The notes: generated from the sequence alone by a model not told the origin. A DNA stretch of 15,954 nucleotides from Chloroflexota bacterium (GCA_026707335.1 JAPOXB010000048.1:22188-38141); one strand, 5' to 3'. Shown: positions 1-7,822, numbered from the stretch's first letter. Numbers and translations are program-made.

Positions 1-717
1 GCGGCGGCCGGCGATCTGTGCCGCGCGCTCCTGGCGGGCGGGATCGACCGGGTCGTGGGAGTGCAGGTGGTGCTCGCGCCCGGGTTCCTGCAACTCGGAC
101 GGGTACGCGGGCATTTCGCGCGCACCGGCGAGGGCGGCGTGGGGGTGGCGGGGCAGAACATGCACTCTCGCGACGAGGGCGCCTTCACCGGCGAGGTCAG
201 CCCCGCGCAAGTGGCCGAACAGGCCGACTGGGTCATCCTGGGCCACTCCGAGCGGCGGCAGTACTTCTGCGAGGACGACGGCGCCCTGCGGGCCAAGCTC
301 GTCGCGGCGCTGTCGCACGGGCTGCGGCCCATCCTCTGCGTCGGCGAGACCGTCGAGGAGCGCGACGCCGGCCGCACGGCGGCCGTGCTCACGCGGCAGG
401 TGGGCCAGGCGCTGGAGGGGGTTGACCTGCCGGAGGACTTCGTCATCGCCTACGAGCCGGTCTGGGCGATCGGCAGCGGGCGCGCGGCCACGACCGAGCA
501 GGCGCAGGAGGCCGCCGCGCAGATCCGCGAGCTCGTGCGCGGGCAAGCCGGCGACGCCGTGGCCGACGGATGCCGCATCCTCTACGGGGGTTCAGTCAAG
601 CCCGCCAACGCGGGCGACTTCGCCGCCCAGCCCGACATCGACGGCGCGCTGGTCGGGGGGGCGTCGCTCGACGCGGAGGCCTTCCTCGCGATCACGCGGG
701 CCATCGCGGGGGCGTGA
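1..717 (+). CDS. tpiA: Triosephosphate isomerase, 5'-truncated by the window edge
   Basis: Interconverts dihydroxyacetone phosphate and glyceraldehyde-3-phosphate in cytoplasmic glycolysis and gluconeogenesis. The frame is open from base 1 and gives 238 residues ending at TGA 715-717. The catalytic histidine motif GHSERR is at 241-258, the catalytic glutamate lies in AYEPVWAIGSG (from 448), and the phosphate-binding loop GGSVKPAN is near 586-609. The family is about 250 residues, so roughly the first 15-20 are missing, including the N-terminal NWK motif that carries the catalytic lysine. A GTG at 55 is in frame but internal: the TIM-like sequence continues upstream of it. miaA begins 14 bases downstream, so the two are probably co-transcribed. 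The identification is secure; the true start cannot be seen. Confidence 0.97.
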   Translation, partial: AAAGDLCRALLAGGIDRVVGVQVVLAPGFLQLGRVRGHFARTGEGGVGVAGQNMHSRDEGAFTGEVSPAQVAEQADWVILGHSERRQYFCEDDGALRAKLVAALSHGLRPILCVGETVEERDAGRTAAVLTRQVGQALEGVDLPEDFVIAYEPVWAIGSGRAATTEQAQEAAAQIRELVRGQAGDAVADGCRILYGGSVKPANAGDFAAQPDIDGALVGGASLDAEAFLAITRAIAGA

Positions 718-731
718 GGGAGCGGGACGCG

Positions 732-1706
732 ATGCCCGCGGGCTCGCCGCCGGCTGGGCCGCCGCTGCTGGCCGTCGTCGGGCCGACGGCCTCCGGCAAG
801 ACGTCCTGGGCGCTGGGACTGGCCGCCCGCTTCGACGGCGAGGTGATCGGGGCCGACAGCCGGCAGGTCTACCGCGGCCTCGACATCGGGACGGGCAAGC
901 CGGCCGCGGCCGATCGGACCGCCGTGCGGCACCACTGCGTGGACCACGTCGACCCGCGCGAGCGCTACCACCTCGCCCGCTTCCTGCGCGAGGCGCGGGC
1001 GGCGCTCGCCGGCGTGCGGGCTCGCGGGCGCCGGCCGATCCTCGCCGGCGGGACGGGGCAGTACGTCTGGGCGCTGCTGGAGGGCTGGGACGTGCCCGAG
1101 GTCGCGCCCGATCCGGCCCGGCGGGCCGAGTTGGCGGCGCGCGCCCACCGCGACGGCGCCGCCGCCCTGCACGCGGAACTGCGCCGCGTCGACCCCGCCG
1201 CCGCCGATGCGATCCTGCCGACCAACGTGCGCCGCGTGGTCCGCGCGCTGGAGGTGGAACGGCGGACCGGGCGGCCGATCTCCGACTGGTGGGCGGCCCG
1301 CGACCCGATCGACGCCGTGATCGTCGCGCCGGAAGTGGACCCCGCGGAGCTGGACGCTCGCATCGACCGGCGGGTCGAGGCGATGTTCGAGGCGGGCTTG
1401 GTCGCGGAGACGGCGGCGCTGCTGCGCGACGGCCTGCCCCCGGACGCGCCGGGGCTGGGCAGCATCGGCTACCGGGAGGTGGTCGCACATCTGGCGGGCG
1501 AGTGCGACCGGGCCGCCGCCGTCGCCGCCACGCAGCAGGCCACGCGCCGCTTGGCGCGCCGTCAGCGGGCCTGGTTCCGCGCCGGCGACGCCCGCATCCA
1601 CTGGGCGCCGACCGCCGCTGCGGCCCTGGAGGCCGCCGCGACTGTTACGCGGCCGTCGCAGGCGGCCGGGCCTCAAGCGGCCGGGCTGCCTACAATCGGG
1701 GCATGA
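732..1706 (+). CDS. miaA: tRNA dimethylallyltransferase
   Basis: Transfers a dimethylallyl group from DMAPP to N6 of A37 in tRNAs that read UNN codons. The protein has 324 residues, a normal length. The Walker A P-loop GPTASGKT is at residues 17-24, followed by the family motifs DSRQVYRGLDIGTGKP and GGTGQYVWALL, and a C-terminal TRRLARRQRAWFR block. ATG 732 is chosen because the P-loop follows closely and a GAGGGAG-type ribosome-binding site lies just upstream, partly inside the end of tpiA. The frame stays open further upstream, but that stretch is the tpiA shadow. The last 25 or so residues are Ala-rich and low in complexity. The stop TGA (1704-1706) overlaps the dapF ATG (1703-1705), suggesting translational coupling. 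Confidence 0.95.
   Translation: MPAGSPPAGPPLLAVVGPTASGKTSWALGLAARFDGEVIGADSRQVYRGLDIGTGKPAAADRTAVRHHCVDHVDPRERYHLARFLREARAALAGVRARGRRPILAGGTGQYVWALLEGWDVPEVAPDPARRAELAARAHRDGAAALHAELRRVDPAAADAILPTNVRRVVRALEVERRTGRPISDWWAARDPIDAVIVAPEVDPAELDARIDRRVEAMFEAGLVAETAALLRDGLPPDAPGLGSIGYREVVAHLAGECDRAAAVAATQQATRRLARRQRAWFRAGDARIHWAPTAAAALEAAATVTRPSQAAGPQAAGLPTIGA
1691..1702 (+). promoter_or_regulatory. Putative leaderless -10 box for dapF
   Basis: TACAAT at 1691-1696 is followed by exactly six bases and then the dapF ATG at 1703. With a usual distance of about 7 nt from -10 to start site, transcription would begin on the A of the ATG and give a leaderless mRNA. No convincing -35 is seen 16-18 bases upstream, and the box lies inside the end of miaA. 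TAnnnT boxes immediately before start codons are an established signature of leaderless genes in Deinococcus-Thermus and Actinobacteria. Applying this to the present organism is an inference, helped by the same geometry at 9382-9387. Confidence 0.45.
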
Positions 1707-2611
1707 CGGCGCAAGCGACGGCCCCCGGCCGGATCGACTTCCTCAAGGTGCAGGGCACGGGCAACGACTTCGTGCTCGTCGACGGCCGTGGGACGCAGGC
1801 CGATTGGGCCGCGCTCGCGCCCGGCCTCTGCGACCGCCACTTCGGCATCGGCTCCGACGGCCTGCTGGTGATGCAGGAGTCGCAGCGCGCGCCGGTGCGG
1901 ATGGTGATGTACAACCCCGACGGCTCCGAGGCGGAGATGTGCGGCAACGGCCTGCGCACCTTCGTCAAGTACGCGGTCGAGCGCGGCGGCGTCGCCGCCC
2001 CCGGCGGACGGCTCGACGTCGAGACCGGCGCGGGCGTCCTGCGCACCAGCTTCGCGGGCGCGAACGGCGCGGTGGAGCGGGTGCGCATCGACATGGGCGC
2101 GCCGATCCTGCGTCCGGCTGACGTTCCGGTGACTCCGGGTCCGGCCCACGATGACGCCGGTCCGGTCCGCGACCTGGCGCTGCGCGTCGGCGGGGAGGAC
2201 GTCACGGTGACGTGCGTCTCCATCGGCAACCCGCACGCCGTCCACTTCACGGAGACCCCGGTCGAGCAGTACCCGCTGTCGCGCGTGGGACCGCTCGTCG
2301 AGCACGACGCGCACTTCCCCCGGCGCGTGAACTTTGAGATCGTCAACGTGCTCGCCCCCAACCACCTGCGCATGCGGGTGTGGGAGCGGGGCGCGGGGGA
2401 GACGCTGGGCTGCGGCACGGGCGCCTGCGCGGCGCTCGTCGCGGCGCGGCTGCACGGCCGGGCGGAGGCCGTCGCGACGGTCGGCCTGCCCGGCGGCGAC
2501 TTGCGCATCGAGTGGGCCGGCGACGCCGAAGGGCGGAGCGCGGTCTTCCTGGAAGGGCCGGCCGAATACGTCTTCGCCGGCAGTTGGCAACCAACGGATC
2601 GGGATCGCTGA
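1703..2611 (+). CDS. dapF: Diaminopimelate epimerase
   Basis: Converts LL-diaminopimelate to meso-diaminopimelate, the precursor of lysine and of DAP-type peptidoglycan. The protein has 302 residues with all family landmarks: KVQGTGNDFVLVD near residues 15-27, CDRHFGIGSDG, the first catalytic cysteine C80 in MCGNGLR, IGNPHAVHF around 174-182, and the second catalytic cysteine C237 in ETLGCGTGAC. Both half-domains are complete. It starts in a four-base ATGA overlap with miaA, and its TGA (2609-2611) overlaps the ATG of the next gene. It can therefore be translated from the tpiA-miaA transcript, and it may also have its own promoter (TACAAT at 1691). A dapL-type gene two positions downstream completes the DapL route to meso-DAP. 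Confidence 0.97.
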   Translation: MTAQATAPGRIDFLKVQGTGNDFVLVDGRGTQADWAALAPGLCDRHFGIGSDGLLVMQESQRAPVRMVMYNPDGSEAEMCGNGLRTFVKYAVERGGVAAPGGRLDVETGAGVLRTSFAGANGAVERVRIDMGAPILRPADVPVTPGPAHDDAGPVRDLALRVGGEDVTVTCVSIGNPHAVHFTETPVEQYPLSRVGPLVEHDAHFPRRVNFEIVNVLAPNHLRMRVWERGAGETLGCGTGACAALVAARLHGRAEAVATVGLPGGDLRIEWAGDAEGRSAVFLEGPAEYVFAGSWQPTDRDR

Positions 2612-3537
2612 TGGTTACTCCGGATTACGCCGCTTTCGACCAGGACCGCGCCAGGGGGCTCGTCAGCGACCTGCACCAGTCGATCTCGGAGACGCCGCGC
2701 GTATTGCGCAACCAGCCGACGGCCGACTACGCCGCGATGCTCAAGTTGCCCCGCTTCCTGAGCACGCAGTGCCAGGACGGCTACCTGCTGGGCATCCCCT
2801 ACGGCCGCCATCTGAAGCTGTTCTACGAGTTCGAACGGCTGGGGCCGCTGCAGGCCAACCTGCGCGACCTCGTGACGGACATCGCCGAGCTGGCCGGCAA
2901 GCACACCGATTGCAAGGTGCTGGCGCTGGAGTTCGACGACTTCCCCAACCGGCATCACGTGGACCACTCGATCGTCGGGGCCTACTTCCGCGACCCGCTG
3001 CCCTTCATGCTCATGCGCGCCCGCGACATGCGCGATCAGGAGCTGCCCGACGCGCCCGACGGCGTCGGCGTGCGCTCCGCCGTCCCCGGCGACGCCGACG
3101 CGATCGGCGAGGTCGAGGCCGAGGTCGCCGGCGACGACGCGCTGGCGCCGCCGCTGCCCGACGGCTTCATCGAGAGCGCGCGGTCGGTGCTGGTCGCGGA
3201 GCGGGAGGGGGCGGTCGTGGGGTACATCCGTCTGGTCGACGCGGAGCGCCGCGGGCTGATGGCGGAGGAGCTCCTCGTCAACGAGGCGGGCGGCGAAGCG
3301 GCCACGACCGCGCTGCTGCGCGCCACCATGGAGGAGGGCAAGGCGGCCGACCGCCGCGCGCTGACGATCCGCGTCGCGGCGGACATGGCCGGCGACCCGC
3401 TGCTCAAGTCGTTCGGCTTCAAGCACAGCGGCGACGGCCTGCAGTACCTGCGCATCCTCGACCCGGAGGCGGCCTACGCGGCGGTGAAGAAGCGCCCGAC
3501 GTACATCAAGGTCGGCAAGATCTTCGGGCGGTTCTAG
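2611..3537 (+). CDS. Uncharacterised protein with C-terminal GNAT-like acetyltransferase fold
   Basis: A 308-residue protein of unknown function. Residues 1 to about 150 do not match a family I recognise; this part is rich in aromatic and charged residues and includes the segments YGRHLKLFYEFERLGPLQ and LEFDDFPNRHHVDHS. From about residue 150 the pattern looks GNAT-like: VRSAVPGDADAIGEVEAE, a predicted beta-strand VLVAEREGAVVGYIRLV, then LLRATMEEGKAADRRALTIRV and LLKSFGFKHSG, which resembles the late GNAT 'GF' region. A clear acetyl-CoA loop (Q/RxxGxG/A) is not evident. The start ATG overlaps the dapF stop (TGATG), so translation is probably coupled. Lying between dapF and dapL, it may act in lysine/DAP metabolism, but that rests on position only. 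A strongly diverged GNAT or another alpha/beta fold is possible. Confidence 0.8.
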   Translation: MVTPDYAAFDQDRARGLVSDLHQSISETPRVLRNQPTADYAAMLKLPRFLSTQCQDGYLLGIPYGRHLKLFYEFERLGPLQANLRDLVTDIAELAGKHTDCKVLALEFDDFPNRHHVDHSIVGAYFRDPLPFMLMRARDMRDQELPDAPDGVGVRSAVPGDADAIGEVEAEVAGDDALAPPLPDGFIESARSVLVAEREGAVVGYIRLVDAERRGLMAEELLVNEAGGEAATTALLRATMEEGKAADRRALTIRVAADMAGDPLLKSFGFKHSGDGLQYLRILDPEAAYAAVKKRPTYIKVGKIFGRF

Positions 3538-3592
3538 CCGCCCGCCGCGGGCGTCCGCGCGCGGAGTGCACAGGGGATCGGAGGAGGCGCGC

Positions 3593-4756
3593 ATGCGTGT
3601 CGCCAAACGCGTCGAGGATCTGCCCGCCTACCTCTTCGTCGAGATCAGCCGCAAGATCGCGGAGAAGCGGGCACAGGGCATCGACGTCATCACGTTCGGC
3701 ATCGGCGACCCCGATCTGCCCACGCCGGGGCCGATCCTGGAGGCGCTGCACAGCGCCGCCGACGACCCGGCCAACCATCGCTACCCCGAGTCGGAGGGCC
3801 TGCCCGAGTTGCGCCGCGCGATCGGCGTCTGGATGCAGGGCCGCTTCGGGCTGACGTTCGACCCCGAGACGGAGATCCTGCCGCTGATCGGCGCGAAGGA
3901 GGGCATCGCGCACATCGCACTGTGCTTCATCGAGCCGGGCGGCGTGGCGCTCGTGCCCGACCCCGGCTACCCGGTGTACGAGATCGGCACGATGTTCGCC
4001 GGCGGCGAGTCGCACCGGCTGCCGCTGAGCGAGGAGAACGACTGGCTGCCCGACTACTCCCTCGTCCCCGACGACGTGCTGGCGCGCTCCCGCGTCCTCT
4101 GGATCAACTACCCCAACAACCCGACCGGCGCGACGGCGCCCCCGGAGTTCTTCGCCGAGACGGTGGCCTTCGCCAAGCGGCACGACCTCGTCGTCTGCCA
4201 CGACAACGCCTACAGCGACGTCGCCTACGACGGCTACGTGCCGCCCGCCTTTCTGCAGGCCGCGGGCGCCCGCGACGTCGGCGTGGAGTTCTTCTCGTTC
4301 AGCAAGACCTTCAACATGACCGGCTGGCGCATCGCCTGGGTGGCGGGCAACCCGGACGTGGTGAACGCCCTGATGCGGGTCAAGTCGAACATCGACAGCG
4401 GCATCCCGCAGGCGATCCAGCGCATGGCGATCGCGGCGCTGGAGGGGGACCAGGGCCTGATCGGGCGCAACAACGCCGCCCTACAGCGCCGCCGCGATCG
4501 CGTCGTCGAGGCGCTGCAGCGCATCGGGCTGCGCGTGCGCGCGCCCAAGGCCAGCCTGTACGTCTGGGCGCGCGTGCCCGAGGGCATGACCAGCGCCGAC
4601 TTCGCCACGCGGCTGCTGGAGGAGCAGGCGGTCGTCGTGACGCCGGGGCGGGGCTACGGCGAGTGCGGCGAGGGCTACGTGCGGCTCTCGCTGACCATCC
4701 CCGACGACCAGATCGACGAGGGCGCGCGCCGCATCGCCGCGCTGGCGGGCGGCTAG
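3593..4756 (+). CDS. dapL: LL-diaminopimelate aminotransferase (class I/II PLP aminotransferase)
   Basis: Probably converts tetrahydrodipicolinate plus glutamate directly to LL-diaminopimelate, bypassing the succinylase and acetylase steps. The protein has 387 residues and begins with the characteristic LPAYLFVEISRKIAEKRAQGIDVITFGIGDPDLPTP block. The PLP-binding lysine is K238 in SFSKTFNMTGWR; other fold-type I landmarks are the NYPNNPTGA motif (from residue 172) and D204 in CHDNAYSD. ATG 3593 is chosen over an in-frame GTG at 3566 because GGAGGAGG (3580-3587) sits five bases before it and homology begins there. Closely related class I aminotransferases (aspartate or alanine type) cannot be excluded by reading alone, but dapF two genes upstream supports DapL. 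The 55-base gap before it contains no obvious terminator. Confidence 0.88.
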   Translation: MRVAKRVEDLPAYLFVEISRKIAEKRAQGIDVITFGIGDPDLPTPGPILEALHSAADDPANHRYPESEGLPELRRAIGVWMQGRFGLTFDPETEILPLIGAKEGIAHIALCFIEPGGVALVPDPGYPVYEIGTMFAGGESHRLPLSEENDWLPDYSLVPDDVLARSRVLWINYPNNPTGATAPPEFFAETVAFAKRHDLVVCHDNAYSDVAYDGYVPPAFLQAAGARDVGVEFFSFSKTFNMTGWRIAWVAGNPDVVNALMRVKSNIDSGIPQAIQRMAIAALEGDQGLIGRNNAALQRRRDRVVEALQRIGLRVRAPKASLYVWARVPEGMTSADFATRLLEEQAVVVTPGRGYGECGEGYVRLSLTIPDDQIDEGARRIAALAGG

Positions 4757-4771
4757 AACCTGACCCTCTAA

Positions 4772-4804
4772 CCCCCTCTCCATTGCAGAGCAATGGAGAG
4801 GGGG
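4772..4804. repeat. 33-bp perfect palindromic repeat, copy A
   Basis: Two 15-base arms, CCCCCTCTCCATTGC (4772-4786) and its exact reverse complement (4790-4804), flank an AGA loop. Identical copies lie at 13131-13163 and 15756-15788. The right flank continues as GGGGGTGAGGT, shared with copy B. It sits between dapL and hflX, both on the plus strand. In RNA it would fold into a 15-bp hairpin with a triloop but has no T-tract, so terminator function is only possible. REP-like or MITE-like mobile behaviour is an inference from exact conservation in unrelated intergenic sites. Confidence 0.95.
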
Positions 4805-4854
4805 ACAGGGGGTGAGGTCGGCCGCCGCGATACCCGCCCGGCCGCACGCACGGC

Positions 4855-4860
4855 TACACT
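4855..4860 (+). promoter_or_regulatory. Putative -10 box for hflX
   Basis: TACACT matches the TAnnnT pattern of the boxes before dapF and the DUF192 gene. Transcription would start near 4867, giving a leader of about 43 bases before the ATT codon at 4910. No -35 is apparent. If the box is real, the in-frame ATG at 4793 lies outside the mRNA. Evidence is the motif alone. Confidence 0.3.
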
Positions 4861-4909
4861 CGCCTCCACGCCGGGCGACGATCGCCCCGCGACCTGCCGG
4901 GAGCCGCCG

Positions 4910-6178
4910 ATTCCCAAGACCGCCCGCAAGCCGTCCGGCCGCCGCGCCCGCACGCACGCCAACCCCACCGTGCCCCGCGACGAGCGCGCGATCCTGGTCG
5001 CGGTCGATTGGGCGCACGCGGAGCACTGGGACGTCGATGCGTCCCTCGCCGAGCTCGCCATGCTGGCCGAGACGGCCGGCGCGACGCCGGTGGAGCGCGT
5101 CGTGCAGCGCCTCAAGCACCCCGACCCGCACAGCTACGTGGGCAAGGGCAAGCTGGCCGCGATCGCCGAGTCGCGCCGCGACCGCGAGGCGAGCGTGGTC
5201 ATCTTCGACGACGAGTTGACGCCGGCCCAGCAGCGCGCGCTGGAGGCGGCGCTCGACGTCAAGGTGATCGATCGCACGGCGCTGATCCTCGACATCTTCG
5301 CGCAGCGCGCCCGCACGACCGAGGGCGCCCTGCAGGTCGCGCTGGCGCAGCACGAATACCTGCTGCCGCGTCTGGCCGGGCAGTGGTCGCACCTCGAGCG
5401 GATGGAGGGGGCGATCGGCCTGCGCGGCCCCGGCGAGACGCAGCTGGAGACCGACCGCCGTCTGATCCGCGCACAGATCAAGACGCTGAAGCAGCGCATC
5501 GAGCGGGTGCGGCGCCATCGCCGGGAGCAGCGCCGCCGCCGGGCGGGGATGCCCGTCGTGGCGCTGGTGGGCTACACCAACGCGGGCAAGAGCACGCTGC
5601 TCAACGGGCTGACGCGGGCGGGCGTGCGCACGCACGACCGTCTCTTCGAGACGCTCGACCCGACGACGCGGCGCTGGTCCATCGGCGCGGGCGGCGACCC
5701 GTCCGGCGACGGGCTCGGGCCGGCCGGCGCCGTCCTGCTGACCGACACGGTGGGTTTCATCCAGAAGCTGCCGACGCAGCTCATCGCCGCCTTCCGCGCG
5801 ACGCTGGAGGAGCTGCAGGAGGCCGACGTGCTGCTGCACGTGATCGACATCACGCACCCCGACGCCGCCGAGCAGGCCCAGACCGTCGAGGAGACGCTGG
5901 CCGACCTCGGGCTGCTGGGCCGTGCCGACGCCGCTCCGCGGATCACGGTGCTCAACAAGATCGACCGCCTGCTGCCGGCGGCCGGCGGCGCCGGGATGGA
6001 CGAGGCCGCCGCCCTGGCCGCGCTGGAGCCCGAGTTGCGGCGCGCGCTGGGCGCCGATCGCGGGGAGGAAGTCGTGCTGGTCTCGGCGGCGCGGCGCTGG
6101 GGATTCGCGGCGCTGCGCGGGGCCGTCGGCCGGGGCCTGGGCGCCGGCGTCGAGGTGGCGGGTGGACCCTCACCCTAG
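4910..6178 (+). CDS. hflX: GTPase HflX
   Basis: Ribosome-associated GTPase that splits or rescues stalled 70S ribosomes under stress. It has the N-terminal HflX domain with PHSYVGKGKL, the signature GPGETQLETDRR (5426-5461), a basic coiled-coil linker, and the G domain: G1 GYTNAGKST (5570-5596), G3 DTVGF, G4 NKID, then a VSA segment. The start is uncertain. In-frame canonical starts are ATG 4793, inside a palindromic repeat, and GTG 4970, which has no ribosome-binding site. ATT 4910 has GGGAG six bases upstream and begins a basic, coding-like stretch (PKTARKPSGRRAR); it is my preferred but unproven choice, and gives 422 residues. The last few codons and the TAG lie inside the repeat at 6167-6241. 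The TAG shares the palindrome CTAG with the convergent hydrolase stop. Confidence 0.93.
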   Translation: MPKTARKPSGRRARTHANPTVPRDERAILVAVDWAHAEHWDVDASLAELAMLAETAGATPVERVVQRLKHPDPHSYVGKGKLAAIAESRRDREASVVIFDDELTPAQQRALEAALDVKVIDRTALILDIFAQRARTTEGALQVALAQHEYLLPRLAGQWSHLERMEGAIGLRGPGETQLETDRRLIRAQIKTLKQRIERVRRHRREQRRRRAGMPVVALVGYTNAGKSTLLNGLTRAGVRTHDRLFETLDPTTRRWSIGAGGDPSGDGLGPAGAVLLTDTVGFIQKLPTQLIAAFRATLEELQEADVLLHVIDITHPDAAEQAQTVEETLADLGLLGRADAAPRITVLNKIDRLLPAAGGAGMDEAAALAALEPELRRALGADRGEEVVLVSAARRWGFAALRGAVGRGLGAGVEVAGGPSP

Positions 6179-6241
6179 CCCTCTCGCGGAGGCAGAGGGA
6201 CTTCCGGCTCCCTCTCCCTGGGGAGAGGGTTGGGGTGAGGG
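6167..6241. repeat. Imperfect inverted repeat of a second family at a convergent gene end
   Basis: The 19-base arms 6167-6185 and 6223-6241 are inverted copies with two mismatches, both of which become G-U pairs in RNA. An inner hairpin, CCCTCTCC-CTGG-GGAGAGGG, lies at about 6211-6229. The right half (6210-6241) recurs with two changes at about 15798-15830. The element contains the stop codons of both hflX and the convergent hydrolase, so it could act as a bidirectional terminator, although no T-tract is present. Confidence 0.85.
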
Positions 6242-7248
6242 GGCCTCTCCCGCCGCTCCGCCAGCGCCCGCGCGGCGAAGTCCAGCGCCTCGGCGATGAG
6301 CCGCCGCCGGGCCATGAAGATCGACGTGTGACTGTGCTCGTACCAGCTCACGCGCGGGTCGCCCCAGCGGTCGCGCAGCTCCACGACGGCCTCCGGGCGC
6401 GCCACGAGGTCGTGCAGCCCGGCCTGGATCAGGATGCGCTCGGCGGGGACGCGCGGGGCCTCGCCGCGGTCCAGCACGGCGAACGCGGCATCGACGTCGG
6501 CCGCGGTGACGCCGCTGTCCTGCAGTTGCTGCGTCCACACTTCGAGCAGCGGGGAGTCGAACACCTGCTTACGGCCCACCGGCGGCTGCACCAGCACCAC
6601 GAACGCCGGCCGCGGGTCGTGCAGCAGGACCAGGCCGTGCACCAGCGCCCCCAGGCTGACGCCCCAGAGCCCGACGTGCCGGTGCTCGCCTTGCAGCCAG
6701 CTCATCGTCGCGCGGACGTCGCGGGCGGCCTGGGCGATCGCGCGGATGTGGGTGAAGATGTCGCCGTGCAGGAGGTCGTGGCCGCTGCGTTCGCGTTCGC
6801 CGCCGGGTCGCAGCGCGGCGCGGTCCTTGTGCAGCGGCGGCGTCAGCAGGGCGGCCGTCACGCCCGCCCCGGCGAAGGCGTGCGCGACGCGCAGGTAGAA
6901 GCGCTCCTCCAGCGCCGGATTGAGGCCGGTGAACGCCCCTGGGAACATCACCACGGCCGCCCCCGACGGCTCGGCCGCCGGGAAGAGTTCCCCCTGCACG
7001 GTCCGGTCGTGCGGCAGCCCGTAGGGCGGCGACGACGGGAATTCGAACGGCCCCCGGCCGTCGGCGTCGAGGAAGGTCACCGACGCGGGCGGTCCTGGAT
7101 CGGCCAGCGACACGGCGGGCGGGTCGCCGGCGCGCAGGCGGCGCAGGGCCTCGGCGTCGGGCCAGAGCGTCCGGCGCCGCAACTGCGCCTGGCGCACCGT
7201 GAGCCGGAGCAGGACCTGGTCGATCAGCCGGGCCGGCCAGGAGAGCAC
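6175..7248 (-). CDS. Alpha/beta hydrolase of unknown specificity
   Basis: A 357-residue alpha/beta hydrolase. The nucleophile elbow is GVSLG with S198 in GLWGVSLGALVHG; the oxyanion region is probably MFPGAFTG near residues 101-108. D280 (IQAGLHDLV) and H307 (EHSHTSIF) are plausible acid and base. Residues 1-90 are an N-terminal extension with no signal peptide seen. Start GTG 7248 is chosen because it lies one base after the stop of the upstream flavodoxin-like gene, which suggests coupling. Residues from about 336 (PPHPNPLPRERE...) are encoded by the intergenic repeat and are probably a non-functional read-through tail; the domain proper ends near residue 335. Substrate is unknown; esterase, lipase or thioesterase activity cannot be told apart. 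Confidence 0.85.
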   Translation of the reverse strand: MLSWPARLIDQVLLRLTVRQAQLRRRTLWPDAEALRRLRAGDPPAVSLADPGPPASVTFLDADGRGPFEFPSSPPYGLPHDRTVQGELFPAAEPSGAAVVMFPGAFTGLNPALEERFYLRVAHAFAGAGVTAALLTPPLHKDRAALRPGGERERSGHDLLHGDIFTHIRAIAQAARDVRATMSWLQGEHRHVGLWGVSLGALVHGLVLLHDPRPAFVVLVQPPVGRKQVFDSPLLEVWTQQLQDSGVTAADVDAAFAVLDRGEAPRVPAERILIQAGLHDLVARPEAVVELRDRWGDPRVSWYEHSHTSIFMARRRLIAEALDFAARALAERRERPPHPNPLPREREPEVPLPPREG

Positions 7249-7249
7249 G

Positions 7250-7801
7250 CTAGGCCGTCCCCGACGGGGCCGCCGGATCGCCGCGCAGGCGCAGCGCGAC
7301 TTCCGCCACGCGGCGCCCCAGCGCCCGCGCCTGGGCGCGATCCACGTCGCGCACCTCCCCATGCGCCGTCGCGCCGTAGTACGAGCCCGACTCGCGCATG
7401 GCGTCGCTCCAGGGCAGGCCGACGAAGACCATCCCGTGCGCGAGCAGCAGGTGCAGCAGTTGCAGCAGCGTCGCCTCGGTGCCGCCCGAGCGCGACCAGC
7501 CGGCCGTGAAGCAGCCGCCGACCTTGCCCGCCAGCTCGCCCGTCTCCCAGAGGTCGCCGGTGTAGTCGAGCCAGTCCTTGAGCTTGCCCGTGATCCCGCT
7601 CCAGTTGGGCGAGCCCAGGATGAGGGCGTCGCAGTCGAGCAGGTCGGCCTGCTGCGCCTCGTCGAGCGGGCGCTCCCAGGGCTCCGCGCCGGGCACATCG
7701 GCGACGCCCGCCAGCACGGCCTGCGCCAACTCTCGCGTCGTGCCGCGAGAGTCGTAGATCACCAGCACGCGCACGGGGCGATCGGTGGGGTGATCCTGCA
7801 T
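7250..7801 (-). CDS. Flavodoxin / WrbA-like NAD(P)H-dependent oxidoreductase
   Basis: A 183-residue FMN-binding flavodoxin-fold protein. The N-terminal phosphate loop is YDSRGTTRELAQAV. The middle segment LILGSPNWSGITGKLKDWLDYTGDLW and the following KVGGCFTAGWSRSGGTEATLLQLLHLLLAHGMVFVGLPW are typical of the WrbA / NAD(P)H:quinone oxidoreductase group, which reduces quinones by two electrons. It is cytoplasmic, with no signal peptide. ATG 7801 has a purine-rich GAGAGG upstream and follows the PTPS-like gene by 21 bases; the stop is one base before the hydrolase GTG, so the three genes look like an operon. Exact electron donor and acceptor are unknown. Confidence 0.88.
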   Translation of the reverse strand: MQDHPTDRPVRVLVIYDSRGTTRELAQAVLAGVADVPGAEPWERPLDEAQQADLLDCDALILGSPNWSGITGKLKDWLDYTGDLWETGELAGKVGGCFTAGWSRSGGTEATLLQLLHLLLAHGMVFVGLPWSDAMRESGSYYGATAHGEVRDVDRAQARALGRRVAEVALRLRGDPAAPSGTA

Positions 7802-7822
7802 GGGTCGCCTCTCGATCGAGGG

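Noticed and set aside
1690..3606. Long open frame on the minus strand opposite dapF and the GNAT-like gene (about 638 codons)
   Set aside because: It is an artefact of high GC: it runs antisense to well-supported genes, is Arg/Ala/Pro-rich and has no recognisable domain.
5008..7509. Plus-strand frame of about 833 codons across hflX and the minus-strand genes
   Set aside because: It is out of frame with hflX, antisense to the hydrolase, and shows the Arg/Gly/Ala composition of a shadow frame.
6175..7698. A longer hydrolase starting near 7698, fused to sequence upstream of GTG 7248
   Set aside because: The upstream part overlaps the flavodoxin-like gene out of frame; the domain starts after 7248, one base from that gene's stop.
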